Notes under the pieces: generated by a model | Told to the model about the DNA's origin: nothing | Database searches by the model: none | What the model saw: only the letters and a program-made list of their open reading frames with translations | Shown here: positions 25,220 to 37,146 of the stretch, in pieces | Position numbering within the stretch: the stretch's first letter is position 1 | Layout: each line of letters opens with the position of its first letter | Program-made: the position numbers and the translations under genes | Origin: Hyperoplus lanceolatus | Lineage: Eukaryota; Chordata; Actinopteri; Uranoscopiformes; Ammodytidae | NCBI GenBank assembly: GCA_026929865.2 | Contig: CM049405.1 | Span: 21,749,501-21,813,500, forward strand | Direction of reading: 5' to 3' | Length of the DNA stretch: 64,000 bases

Positions 25220-26281
25220 GGGGCCTATCCGAAAAGTCCAATCTCCTAACCTATAAGCCTCCTTTCCTATACCTTAACCCCTAAACGTCATCGGGGTTAA
25301 GGAGAGACAGCTGTTTCAAATGAATTTGACTCCACTTTTCCTAACCGACGTCATTGCGCGACGGCAAGTATTGCTGACGTGAGTCACTAGCGTGAAACTA
25401 CACTATTCTCCGAAAATTGACTACAACAAGCGCTCGCTTGATCCATGCGTTCTTTTCATATTGATTTTAATCAGGTGGTCACTAGTCTCGCAAAGCCAGA
25501 CCAAACTACAGCAAGTAGTATGGTCTGGAAGCACTCCGTTTAGAGCCGTCTATTCAGGGGGAAACTGGGCTGGCCTGTTTTTATTTATTTAAACCAATCA
25601 CAATCATCTACGGCGGGGCTAACCCCGGGAAGCAGCCAATGGAGGCGTAGCGTTGTTTGCCGACGCCAGCGCTTAATAGACGCTGGCGGGAGTGGTCAAG
25701 CCAGACTAGGTGGTCACCAACAGATTGAGAATCACTCCCATATATCCCAATTCACATGTGGAATAAAAAGAGGCTACACTTATGTTGATGTTGAAATGAA
25801 CTGCTCCCAGTAACTTCATTAAATGTGAAGTTGGTATTTTATTTTCATATGGTGTAAATTATGTGCTACGAAAATAACTATTATGATGTTGGCCTTTTAT
25901 GAGTTCTTTATTATCTTAATGGGGGAGGGGAGGGGGGTATTTTGTTTTAGCCGAGTTAAATCTTCCTCCTCTTCTCCTCTCCTCTCTTCTGTTTTACCTC
26001 TTGTTCGTATTCGTGTAGAGTCGGTAAACTCCGGCGGTGGCCTGTTGCTTTAAATCTTGCCGCCGTAAAGGATTATGGGATACCACTATCTCCTTTCCTT
26101 TCGCATAGGTTGGTCCGGAGTAACCTATGCTAAAGGAGGGTTAAAGGATGAATCGAGACTCCTTTCCTATGCCTTTCCTAAGCATTTTGAGAATTTGGAT
26201 CACCTATCCGCCGAGTACTTCCGGTTCATCTCGATAGGAAAGGAAATTTCCTATGCAAAAAATACTTTTCGGATAGGCCCC
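25220..26281. mobile_element. Unclassified DNA element with perfect 18-bp inverted repeats
   Basis: GGGGCCTATCCGAAAAGT (25220-25237) is exactly the reverse complement of 26264-26281. Just inside both ends, CCTTTCCTAT-like motifs recur in both orientations (for example 25260-25272, 26090-26110, 26160-26175, 26232-26253). It lies only 4 bp from the neighbouring inverted-repeat element. It has no transposase and holds a further nested MITE. Confidence 0.7.
25483..25708. mobile_element. Small MITE with TAGTCT ends and 9-bp target duplication
   Basis: The left end starts TAGTCTCGCAAAGCCAGAC, and the right end is GTCAAGCCAGACTA. GGTGGTCAC flanks both ends exactly (25474-25482 and 25709-25717). The 226-bp sequence includes AAACCAATCACAATC and is a recognisable member of a very common fish repeat. 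An 8-bp duplication with one more terminal base would fit equally well. Confidence 0.8.
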
Positions 26282-26320
26282 CGGTCTGCATTGATGGTGG
26301 CTCAGCCATGGCCATGGATT

Positions 26321-26321
<1 letters not shown>

Positions 26322-26354
<33 letters not shown>
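26322..26354. repeat. Poly-T tract
   Basis: About 32 T in a row, just upstream of a LINE 3' tail. Confidence 0.95.
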
Positions 26355-26358
<4 letters not shown>

Positions 26359-26399
26359 GTTTTCGTGTTTTTCTTTTTCTTTTCCTTTATGTATATTCT

Positions 26400-26477
26400 A
26401 TGCAATGTAAAGCGTCTTTGAGTGACCTACAAAAAAGCGCTATATAAAACCTATCAATTATTATTATTATTATTATA
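26400..26477 (+). mobile_element. L2-like LINE 3' tail with (TTA)n
   Basis: TGTAAAGCGTCTTTGAGTG followed by AAGCGCTATATAAAACC and a TTA trinucleotide tail is the standard 3' end of L2-group LINEs, and of SINEs that borrow it. Only the terminal ~80 bp is clear; sequence back to about 26355 may belong to it. Confidence 0.75.
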
Positions 26478-28170
26478 TAAAGAAATGGACACCGGATTGA
26501 AACACGGCGCCCATTCATTCCTATGAAAGCTGCTCATTGGCGCAGAGACGCAACAAGGAAGTATAATCCGGAAATTCCATGCGGCCCGGAAGCATGACGT
26601 AGCATGGACGTAGCTGCACTATGGACCTATCAAGAAAGAGGGCGGCAAGCGTAGCGGACTGGAGGCGGGAGTAGAATCATTCTCGTTCTGTAGCATCTAG
26701 CCTGGCGAAAACAAACTGAAAGCCGTTAAAAGCCGTTGGGCTAATAAAACGCTTGAGGTGGCGTTTTGAAATGAGAAAACTTCCATTTTAATAGTATATG
26801 GTCTAAAGATAAGTATGAGCCTATGATTGATATCCAGAATTTTTTTGCAGAGACACAATCTTGTTCGCCGCTTGTACTGTGTGGACAGGGAAACCTGCCT
26901 ACGGGCCGCATGAAAATAAGCTCCACCCCCAGCCATGCAATACCAATGGGTTGGCCAAATGTCCATGCTGGCTGCTCGGAGACGGCACAGTCCTGGGGGC
27001 CTGGGCTCAGCCCTACGTTTGACACAGGTGTCCGCCAATCAATTATGTCCGGAATGGAAGAGCCAAACCTACAAATGAGAGTTCCATGGAGTGTGTTTCC
27101 CGAATTATAAATTAAAGGTTCTCTTTCCTCAAACAGACATTTGATTGATTATTTTTATGCAAAGCCCTAAATGACGGAACCGGAGGGTAGCTTACAATTT
27201 AGCATATTGGAACGAACATGTTGTTTTACACTTGTTGAATTGATTATGCCACTTGTCTACCTTTAGTGTATTTTCAGGACCGTGGATAAAAGATAAAACG
27301 AAGCAGATGAAGAAAATGCCCACAAGTTAATAAGGGACAGTGATTATTGTTTCCTTATATTGTTTTTAAGATTTGTGTTACTGTTATTTAAAGCCGATGA
27401 GGGGTAGTAATAGCGGCGGTGACGTCGGTCAGCTGGAGCGTCTATGCATGACTTTTGAGTCCACCCTTGCAGTGCATTATAATTTATGCACGCTAATTAA
27501 CTGCCTCGATTCGCCGGTCGTAACAAGTGGAATACATGCTTTAGCAGACTATTGTTCTTTTCCCTGGTTTTGCATGCTGCTGTGCATGTAAACTAAAAGG
27601 ATAATTAAACAGCGGATCAAACACCCACCCGTTTTTCCACATACTGAGCTGGTAAAATTTTGAATATGCAGTTAGAAAATGTTTTACAAAAAATAAATTA
27701 TGCAGCCAAAAAAGCATGAGAGTGAGTTTGTTTTTATTCAATGCTACATTTTATCCTCACATGCGTATATTATTATGAATGTAGGCTAAAGAGTGTTTCA
27801 GGTCAATGCTTTGTATACGATTATAATCAATATCCTTTCTGAAATGTTCTGTGTACAGGTTAAGCATAAAATAACTTGGACTTGAAGGAAAAGTGATAGC
27901 AAAACAGGCCTAAAAAATACAAAGTTCTTATTGTTACTGAATTTATATATTAGTGTTTAAACTATAAATGCGGTGGAATTTTATTTAATGGTGAGAAATA
28001 AAGACTGAACAAACTTCCTGTTTCCGTCTGACAAAGGTGAGGGCTTGCCAAAGCCGCACCGTTGTTATACCCTCCCCCTTAATGATCGAGCGGCACTCCA
28101 CGGCCGCGAGGGTGACTCCACAGCGAGTGACACTCGCTCACGGAGTGGGAGTGCCTAGGGAGTCATTTGG
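26478..28170. other. Interior of the hAT nest, no coding sequence recognised
   Basis: Contains open frames of up to 113 codons on the minus strand (26697-27038) with no family resemblance. The right-hand part is GC-rich close to the GGCCCAATC terminus. Confidence 0.4.
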
Positions 28171-28667
28171 GATTGGGCCATAGTGTTTAAAACTTGGAAA
28201 CTTATAGTCACGTGGCGACCGGTGGCCGCACACACCCAGTCTATCAACACATGAGACATCGCAGAGAAAAGTCAAATTAATGCATGAGAGTGAAGGGCTA
28301 AGCACGTCAAGTTTAAAGACACTGCTACTGCCTTTGCACTTTGGAGGAATGCATTTATTTTCATGGGGGGAAAAAGGTTTTTTTTTATTACATTTTTTAA
28401 ACGATAATTTTTATTATTTTGAAAACAGCTACTAGCCTACAAGCTTTATTTTATATATTTTCAATGATTCTTAATGTGTACATGTTTTAAACTGAGATAT
28501 ATGGGTTTCAAAACCTGTAAAGTAACATTTAAAGTAACTTGTAATCTAACTTAGTTACTTTTAACATCAAGTAATCAGTAAAGTAACTAAATTACTATTT
28601 TAAGGAGTAACGAATAATCAGTAATCAGATTATTTTTTTAAGTAACTGTGGCAACACTGACGGCAGC

Positions 28668-31600
28668 ACACTAAAAAAAGAAAATAAGAGCTTTAGACAG
28701 AAATACAGCCTTTGTGATTGCCATCAAAAGGCAAAGCAACTGACTCTTTCACAATCTATTAAAAAGATAAGCTTCAGGTGAGCAAAATGTTTGGGCGACC
28801 TGGATGGGATGATGTTATGTGAAATGACAGAGCTGTATAAACATGAAATTAAATAGAGAGCAAACGACATTCATTAAACATGGGCCTCTCTAAGAATAAC
28901 TAAGGTGCTCTACGGTTCATCGAGCACAGATTAGCTGTTTACGTCTTTGTGAATCATATCCTTGAGCGTTTATTTATCCTATAAAGGTACTTACATACGT
29001 ACAATTCATTTGTTAAAGTGTCTTGAAACTGAGCAACTCTTTCAGTTTTCCTGTTAAGTATAGTTGTCTGTACCTGTTTGTTGACAGTTTGTGCATGTTT
29101 GGCATATGCTGTCAGGTTGAATTATCCTGCAGTTAATGTCACTTGTGACTGCAATTTGGGAACAGACCACTTTAGCCATTTGGAGCTGTGTTTGCCCTTG
29201 TGTTTCCCTCCAACAACAACAAGGTAGAAGCGTAATTTTTTCAGATTAAATATCATTTTGATTCAATTATTTTCCAGTCTCTTGAATACTTTTATTTATT
29301 CTTATTCTTATTTGAGTTGTTATTATTTCAGTGGCAGATCTTTTGTGTTAAGAATTCTATTAAAATAAATACATTAATTTAATAGAAAAAACGTTTGGCC
29401 CAGAATTGGCTCTATGGGTCTCCATTACAGAAAGACTAAATGGAAAGTAACGAGTTGTTGTATCATCCTGAACATCTATTGAGCCAGTATAGTTTCTCTA
29501 CATTATTTATTTAGTAAGGCCCAGTTGCCAAGTCAAGAAAGATCATCCTAGATATGCAGTTTTAATATTCTAGTTAAGATGTTTAAATTATTAAATTGTT
29601 CCCTCAGCTCCAAATTAGGCTATATATACAGAAATGTGCTGATACTGTAATACAAAGACAGTCCTATTGAATAAATTGCACACTAATAACATGGTAGTTG
29701 GCAGGATGAAAGTTAACTGAAAAGATATAGCCAGAAATGGGATTCAATTATAACTCTCATAATACAATTTAGCAATTTGATGGAAAGCCCTCGGGGCTAT
29801 GTTGCGTACTGATGACAATTAAAAGAATCTTTAACCTCCTACCACCAGAGCTCAAATGATTTCTCTATCAGCTCCTGGGTGGGACGATGCTGCATGACAT
29901 TTGAACTTGCAGTGTTAGTGCTCTATCTCTTTTGTTTGGGGCAGGCACTTATCTGATTGTGCTTCCCGGATAAGGTAGGAAGGAGACAGAAAGGGGAGCT
30001 AAAAGTGGGACTTTATTGAACATTCTGTCTCGGCGGGCTGCCCGTGGCTCTCTCACTTTGCCAAAGCAGCGACCTCACAGTGGACAAATCCAATCAAATG
30101 TTTTGAGGGCTGACAGGTTCAATCAGTCAGCGGCTGGTTGCTGCTCACCTCTCGGCTTCACTTAAAGCCACTACGAGTAACATGGCACGTTGGCGTCCCT
30201 TTTGGACAAAAGCGGTAGTATTTTTATGACGCCCGCTGTCGTAGCCGCTTTAAGGAGGAAAGATTCAGGTTTAAGACTTTCACCGACGCACAAGCCAAAC
30301 AATGGTGGTGAAAAATGACTAGACAAAGAATAGGGTAAAACCGAAAAGACGATGTTTCTCAGGTTTCTCAGCTATTGATGGCTTTTTTATTGCATAATAA
30401 GAATTGCACCGTTCCATAATTCCAACAAGACAATTTGCTTATGACAGGGCAAGCATACTCTGCTTTATCAACCAAGTAAGCAAAGTATGCAAAATATAAT
30501 ATTAAAATATATATAGCACTGTGTGATACTTTTTTCAGATGTAGGGTATATTGTGAAATCTACTGAAGGTCTGATACTGTGTGCCAAGTATTTCCCCAAC
30601 AGATGCATTCACACCGAGTGATTCAAAGAGAATCCTTTTTCTTTTCAGTCTCAAGTTCAGCGGCTTTATCAATAGTTGCCTATCCAACAAAGACTGCATG
30701 CACTGGGAAGAAAGCACATGAGAGCTGTTGTCGTCCTTCATAAGGACCTGTGGGCAAGAGGTCAAGCAACTGTCTAGTGTCTGAAAGGCACTGAATATCA
30801 GTTATTCTATTCAATATTTAATAATAAAAACAAACATTTTATGCAACCGACCAGTTAAAGTATACTTGTACAAATCTAATCCTCTGATTTCGCACCATGC
30901 TTGTTAGCTTTCAATATATGGATAGTAGTGAACAATCAGTTAGTCAGTAGTACTGATGAATTCGAATGCATTTTATATGATGTAGGCTACACTATATACA
31001 GCACAACAGCAGAAGCCCATTCAAATGTTATGTCGGCATATTAAATGATATCAATAATAATAAATAATAAATGACCCCAATGGTGCAGTTAGAGCATCAG
31101 AATATATGTTGATGCTCCATCTGGCAGTTATAGTAAACCTGAACCGTAATCAATAGCTACGCTACTCTAGATACACTGTACCATCTGTGGCTATAACATG
31201 AACGCCTGCATTTTCCATGGATTGCCTACGACAGCGATAAAACCAGCCTCTCGTCAAAAACAGTGGGTCAAAGAACTCCTACAAATTACTTCTATACTTC
31301 ATCCACCTTATTGCAAAAACCTGAAAGAGCTATAACAAAATAAATGCTCAAATGTAAGGCGTTTTAAACATCTTATGTAACATATCATGTAACATGTTTG
31401 ATCGATGGGCAGCCAGGCTTTTTTACTTCGACAGAATGTGATAGGATAGGGAAATAGACAAAATGCAATGTGTGACTGAGACATTAACTTTCAAAAGAGT
31501 TCAACTTTTTCCTTCAACAACACAGAAGTATCATACCCCAGCCGGACTTGTCGCCTAGCAACATCACAACATCTCTCCAGACTGATTTCAGCAACTCCTC

Positions 31601-33840
31601 AATCTCATTTTAGTACTAACTGCATTGTTGTTTGAATTGAAGTCTCTCAAAGGAAAGAGTTTGGATGCACATAAAATACAATGTAGCATATAGGCTACCG
31701 CATGGCAAGATCAAAGGAATTTGGCTTTGTGGAAGAGTAACAAGTCTTTTACTTTATTAAAATAGTCTGTTAGAAAAGTATACAAATACTCCATTCCAAG
31801 TAGTTTAGGTCTATTTTACTTCTATCAATTTCATCAGCAAAATAATTGTCTTAAGTCAACCACTCATAGGAGTAGCGTTAGAAGTAGAAAGTAGCAACAA
31901 AGAAAATGGGGATGATTTGTCTGGTAATAGCCATACAGACATTGAATTTGGTAGCAGTTTAATAGTCATAGAAAGAAAACCAACAAGTTTTCCGGTCGGA
32001 ACTCTGTTTTACATCATATTTAATATAATTGATTAGGTTTGGGATGTGCAATTTGACATAGAATTTGATCCCTTTTATGTCTAACATTACATGTTGTAAC
32101 GTAACAGTATAATTGTTCCCTCAAAAAGGAATTGTGATCAAAGTACAAGGACTGTGAGGGTAAGCATTTACCCGAAACGCATGAATTACAGAATTATCAT
32201 TTAGCAATGGAGAGACTTACAGTGTTTGTGGAGGCATCTTGGTGGAAGCAAAGAGCTTATCACACTTTGCAGGTGGTGCACTGTGTGTGTGTAAGTGTGT
32301 AAGGCTGTGTGTAAAGGCTCTAACACACACACACACACACATCCCTTGTAACTGCCAATGGTCAAACAAGTAGATGACATTTAAGTTTCCTAGACACAAC
32401 CTTGTCTGGAGTTTGCATCACACATGGTGGAATCTCAAAACTGAATGTGAGTCACAAACTGTATTCTCATTGTTGTTTTTAACAAATGGATGAGCAGTAT
32501 GTTGCCAAACACAGCAGATAGCTAATTTGCTCGTCAGGAACATTCGGTCAAATCCTATTCATCTTTGATGATGTAAATCATTTTCCTGGGCAACTTTGGT
32601 ATGAGAGTTTTGTTACCTTTGAAGGTTCACAGCCCATGCAGCCGATGTTGCTATAATTGTTAATGAGAGCAGTAGAGGCAGGTTGGTTTTGGATGTTGTA
32701 TGTTATGTTTGTCCATAGCTTGGAGGAGGCATTCCTTACATATACTGTAGGTAACAAAGTGTCTCACCACTTTGATATGAGGGCATAAGGCTTGTTTATA
32801 TTGTTCGGCAGCTGGACTATGCACATAATTTGATAGTCTGCAGATGACAAATTTCATAAATAAAACATACTTTCTTCTGTATTTGCAAGGTGCTGCTTTG
32901 TATTGGCAGTGTATTTGGAGCATTCATACATAATTTCACTTTCAATCAAGATCCATTCTGTACCGGAACAAATTATATAAACAATACACAGCTTGTTGCT
33001 TATGACTGTCATGTTCTGTTTATCCGTTCATAAAGACACCTACAAGATCCATCATCAGGTAAATATACAATCAGATCATGCATGCCTGATTAATCAATTA
33101 AAATACATCAACTGGCCTATGGACTGGACCACTCTGGTAATTGGATACTGCAGCTAAACTGATGGAACTGTAAAAGGAGGATACAGAGGCAGTGGTATGA
33201 GATTTTTAATGTGTTCAGATTTCATTAAAACAACATGCCTAAGGTCTATTGGAAAATTCCTTTGTTGAGAACTTGGGGGTAATTCATTACAACCGTCCAA
33301 GCATGTAAAATAACATGCAAATTCAATAACAGTCAGATTGATCTCACAGCTCATAATGAAACGCTTTCTGATGTGCTTGCCTGGGTCTATATATATGTGT
33401 GACGATTACTGTTTTCAATGTTAATCCCAAACTCGAAAAAGGTTCATTCAAGCGTCTGTTTTCCACAGCAAGGCATTAGCAGCGGTAATATACAGTTTTG
33501 CTGCTTGTTTGAGTCTTGCTTTAAATTGGCAATTGTGACACAGAGCTATGACTTGCAAGGAGCTTGAGAAAGAGAAAACCACTGTGGCTGTAAGTAATTT
33601 AACAGCTCAACCTGAAACAAAACGGTGTGTTACTTTTTAATTGGCTAAAAATGTCGGCATGTGGTTACATTTAACGGAGAACTACTACACCGGGTTTCAT
33701 TTTGAAATGTTTTGGAGGATAATCGAAAAATCCGATTAGAAAATAAAGGATTTATGAGGCTGGGAAAAGCTCTGCTCCAGGAAGTATAAAGCTATTTGAA
33801 AAGGAATCCGAAGAGCTCCACATTTTGTTGGAAGACCAAG

Positions 33841-33842
<2 letters not shown>
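28668..33842. other. No gene seen; unique sequence
   Basis: Over 5 kb without a supported gene or element. A broken CA/GT tract lies at about 32281-32340. The block at 29935-30160 is GC-richer and contains TGACAG and CCAATCA motifs; it could be regulatory, but this is a guess. Confidence 0.45.
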
Positions 33843-33900
<58 letters not shown>

Positions 33901-33982
33901 CAGAAATTAATCACCCTCAGAAAGTTAATTTTGACAGCCCTGCGGTATATATATATATATACACGTATATATTTTGACAGCC

Positions 33983-34057
<75 letters not shown>

Positions 34058-34067
34058 TATATATATA
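33843..34067. repeat. (TA)n tracts with embedded detached hAT ends
   Basis: TA tracts at 33843-33898, about 33946-33962 and 33986-34067 are separated by two short pieces. The first (33899-33942) is the reverse complement, with a few changes, of the first ~46 bp of the hAT end found at 35037. The second (about 33971-33985) is only TTTTGACAGCCCT plus a few bases. They are solo termini of the same family. Confidence 0.8.
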
Positions 34068-34987
34068 GTAAACACTGCAGTCTAGTTTCGCTCTTGTGAA
34101 ATTTTATACACGTTGCTTGGCAACGCCCTCGTCCCCCCCCACCCCCGTAGCCTTTATCACTCTCCCTTTTAGCTTTTCTTCATTGCATTTTCTTTTTTTT
34201 TTCTTTGATGGTTCAGCCCCGTTATCAGTCATTATGACGACAAATAACTGTATCAAACAAGGCTCCCGCTCCCCTTCCCTCACCTGGAGGGATAGGCTTC
34301 TCAATTCACGTTGTTGCGCCACACTGAAATCTGCGACCAATACGGATATGTGACCATAGAGCCTGCACGAGCAAACTGAAAATCGGACTGGGTGTGACAG
34401 ACAAATGATAATAAAAACTATTTAAAAACGTCTTTCTTTGCACTGATGGTCTCGTTTGCTGTTAAAGGTAATTTATGATTATCAGAGGAAACATGAGGCT
34501 GTTTAAAAGATATTTAAATGTTACTCGTAGCCACTTTAAACGCTATGGAGCATGCATTTTACCTGCTAAAGAGGAGACTTAAGAGAGTAACCCCTTAACA
34601 CAAACTGCAACTGAATGAGGCTGCGGTGAAAACCTGGAAAAGCATCACAAAAGAAGAATGCAAAAGTTTGGTGATGTCAATGGGTCACAGGCTTGATGCG
34701 GTTATTGCAAGCAAAGGATTTGCGACAAAATAGTACGTTTTATTCAGTTTAATTTCTTTAAAGTCTATCTGTTCCAATACTTCTGCTCACCTAAAAATGT
34801 GGTTTTCCTTTACAAATAATGATATCTTCTCAGTTGTGTATCAGATCCAGATGTAAATACCTAGAAATGAAAGCTGGAATGTTGAGCTATTGTCTCATAT
34901 TCATCTTTTGGTGTCAAACCCAAATGTTTCCAGTCTACGGCAAAAATAAAGGAGTCGGCCTCACTGTTCCGATACTTATGGAGGGGA

Positions 34988-34990
<3 letters not shown>
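34068..34990. other. No gene seen
   Basis: Unique sequence. GTTGCTTGGCAAC at 34112-34124 is a perfect inverted repeat around a central 3 bp, loosely like an RFX X-box. No coding frame with recognisable content. Confidence 0.4.

Positions 34991-35036
<46 letters not shown>
34991..35036. repeat. (TA)n microsatellite
   Basis: A TA tract of about 45 bp, directly abutting the TAGGGCTGTCAAA terminus. Confidence 0.97.
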
Positions 35037-35038
<2 letters not shown>

Positions 35039-35175
35039 GGCTGTCAAAATTAACGCGTTAACGCAGGGTGATTAATTTCTGGAATTAATGCGTTAATTTT
35101 TTTTAACGCATTTAACGCATGTGCAGAATGATCCGCCCCGTGCATCCCACCCGCTCTACACTACAGTCACTCTTA

Positions 35176-36148
35176 TGCCTCGTTTCCACCGAGTAGAGCG
35201 GGTCGGGTCGGGTCGGAGCGGCTCAGAGCGGGACAGCTCACTTTTAAGAATCTCTGTGTTGTTTCCACCACCGACCCTACCCTTACTGGTAGGGCGGGGT
35301 TTAGGCTGGACTGCGATAGCCGCCGCCAGAATGTGGGTCAAACTATCGGGCTGTGGAACAACTGTGGTCAAGCCAGCGGTCTCTTGTTTTTGCTTGGTCA
35401 AACCAGCCGCTTCTTTATTTATTCCCCCGTGTTGTGAGCACAGAGACGGCTCGGTGCAACTGATAAGAGACAGTGAGCGAACAGCGCTGGCTGCGGCAGC
35501 TTCGTGACATCGTAGCAGTGGGACACAGTGTAACCAACTGATTCATTTAATGACCAGGAAAAACACCACACAATAAACAGTGCCGCGCTCACATTTTCGC
35601 CAAAACTCTCTTCACTCTAGCCGAGGTGACTACAAACGGCGGAAATGATTCAAACCAGCCACTTCTTTATTTATTCCCCCCATGTTGTTGTGAGCGTGTA
35701 TTTACTACTATCTATGTCGTAAACACACAGAGACGGCTTGGCGCAACTCATAGAGACAGTGAACAGTGCTGGCTGCGGCCGCTACGTGACTATGGGACAC
35801 AGTGTAACCAACTGATTAATTTATTGACGAGGAAAAACACCACACAATAAACAGAGCTGTGCTCACATTTTCGCCAAAACACAAGACTATCTTCACTCTT
35901 GCCGAGATGACGACACATGGCGGAAATGATTCTTTCGACCAATCAAATGACGGCAGTGTGTAGCTACGCCTTTTAGGCACCCTTTCAGGCGGCTAGTACC
36001 CCTACGGAGGAGTACTGAGATTTGGAGCGGCTCAGAGCGGTTAGGTGCGCTTAAACCGTACCCTACCCAACTTTTGGCAAATGAAAAGCCAAACTACCCG
36101 GACCGAACCGCTCCGATCCGACACGCTCTACTCGGTGGAAACGAGGCA
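35176..36148. mobile_element. PIF/Harbinger-like element with TTA duplication and internal tandem duplication
   Basis: TGCCTCGTTTCCACCGAGTA at the left faces its reverse complement at the right over about 25 bp, and TTA flanks both ends (35173-35175 and 36149-36151). Inside, a segment of about 260 bp is tandemly duplicated: the block containing CCAGCC, CTTCTTTATTTATTCCCCC, ACAGAGACGGCT and GGGACACAGTGTAACCAACT occurs from about 35400 and again from about 35645. A plus-strand frame at 35121-35507 crosses the left end and is not a gene. No transposase. Confidence 0.8.
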
Positions 36149-36217
36149 TTACGCTGTGGCTGACCCAGGATCAGTAGCTGCGCACAGCCAAACATAGCAG
36201 CACGCTAGTAGAGACTC

Positions 36218-36736
36218 ATGCTGTGTCTGAAATCGCGCACTTCTGTACTTACACTTACTTTTTTGAGTGCACTTTGCGCAAAACCGGAGAGTGTGCCAAA
36301 ATGCAGTGCACTGTAAGTTCCTCGGTCGTGCACTCAAAACGGTCTAAAACTTGAGTGTGGAGCGATGGACACTTTCCACACTCAACAGCCGCCATCTTGC
36401 CTACGTAGCGGAGAGGACGGGACATTAAAATCAAAATAGACAAGCTTGAAGCAACCATGGAGACAGACACGCTCTACAAAAGTTAAATTACACATTGTTT
36501 TTGTTTTTCCGCGATTTATGTTCCTGTTTTGGCTATCAGTAACACAAGCAGAAAAAAATACCACCGAAGAAGAACCGTAAAAATGCAAAGTCATTTCCGG
36601 TAGGTGCGCGACGGCAGTTTGGACAGTGCACTGTAGAAATGAGAGCACTGCGTCTATAAGTAAGTGTACTGTAGGGATAATAAAGTGCACTCAATGTAAG
36701 TGCACTTACCTAACTGTGCGATTTCAGACACAGCAT
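36218..36736. mobile_element. Inverted-repeat MITE with ATGCTGTGTCTGAAATCGC ends
   Basis: ATGCTGTGTCTGAAATCGC at the left matches the reverse complement of the right end (GCGATTTCAGACACAGCAT) over 19 bp. Sub-terminal GTGCACT / AGTGCAC motifs recur in both orientations. The 519-bp copy has no coding frame. No sure target duplication is visible, so it is not assigned to a superfamily. Confidence 0.7.
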
Positions 36737-37146
36737 AACTGTTGCTAACAGCCACGTCTGTTTCGCGGCTGGCAGTTGCTCTCGGAAGCAACAGGAGAAA
36801 CATTCTGCTCCGTTAACGGGAGGAAACAAACGTCTGCAGTTTTCAGAGGTGTGTGCAGAGCGGCCAAGTGAGACACACGCATATCAACCAGTTCACACGC
36901 TCACACGCCACACCTCCAATTTCTCACGCAGAGAAATGAATCCCCGTAATATATATATTTTTTTGGTACTTTTACTTTGAAAGTCTTATTTTGAAAAGCT
37001 AAACGGACAGAGTTCCGTGACATCCTCTTTCTGCCATGCTTTCTGCACGCGCGGTTTCTTGGTCCATGGCCGTGTGCAGCCCATAGCCGCAGCAGCCACT
37101 TGGCAAACCACCACGACCACGCCCCCCTGCGTTACACAACAAAACT

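Larger units (their letters stand above)
24304..28179. mobile_element. Unclassified inverted-repeat element with GGCCCAATC ends
   Basis: GGCCCAATC at 24304-24312 faces GATTGGGCC at 28171-28179, and CCCT-rich sequence inside the left end faces G-rich sequence inside the right end. The pair looks like the ends of a widespread fish DNA element. No clear target duplication was found, so the superfamily is left open. The element contains the three inverted-repeat elements listed next and has no recognisable transposase. Confidence 0.45.
23832..28659. mobile_element. hAT-like element serving as a nest for other transposons
   Basis: The left end begins CAGTGATGCCGGTAAC and the right end reads as CAGTGTTGCCACAGTTAC when reverse-complemented. 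The flanking 8 bp are ACTGCAGC (23824-23831) and ACGGCAGC (28660-28667), matching at 7 of 8. Subterminal GTAACGCGTTAC and GTAATCAGATTA motifs are typical of an abundant fish hAT group. At the left end a near-perfect stem-loop lies at 23838-23872. No transposase frame is present. Most of the 4.8 kb is later insertions: elements at about 24304-28179, 24452-25215, 25220-26281, 25483-25708 and a LINE tail near 26400. Confidence 0.75.

Noticed and set aside
26697-27038. Two overlapping minus-strand frames of about 100 codons
   Set aside because: They lie in the interior of the hAT nest and show no family resemblance; overlapping frames suggest chance.
33796-34068. Frame with YIYIYIY repeats
   Set aside because: It is translated (TA)n microsatellite.
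34112-34124. GTTGCTTGGCAAC as an RFX X-box
   Set aside because: The match is only approximate and isolated, with no promoter or gene nearby.
35121-35507. Plus-strand frame of 128 codons
   Set aside because: It crosses the boundary of a Harbinger MITE, so it cannot be a conserved gene.
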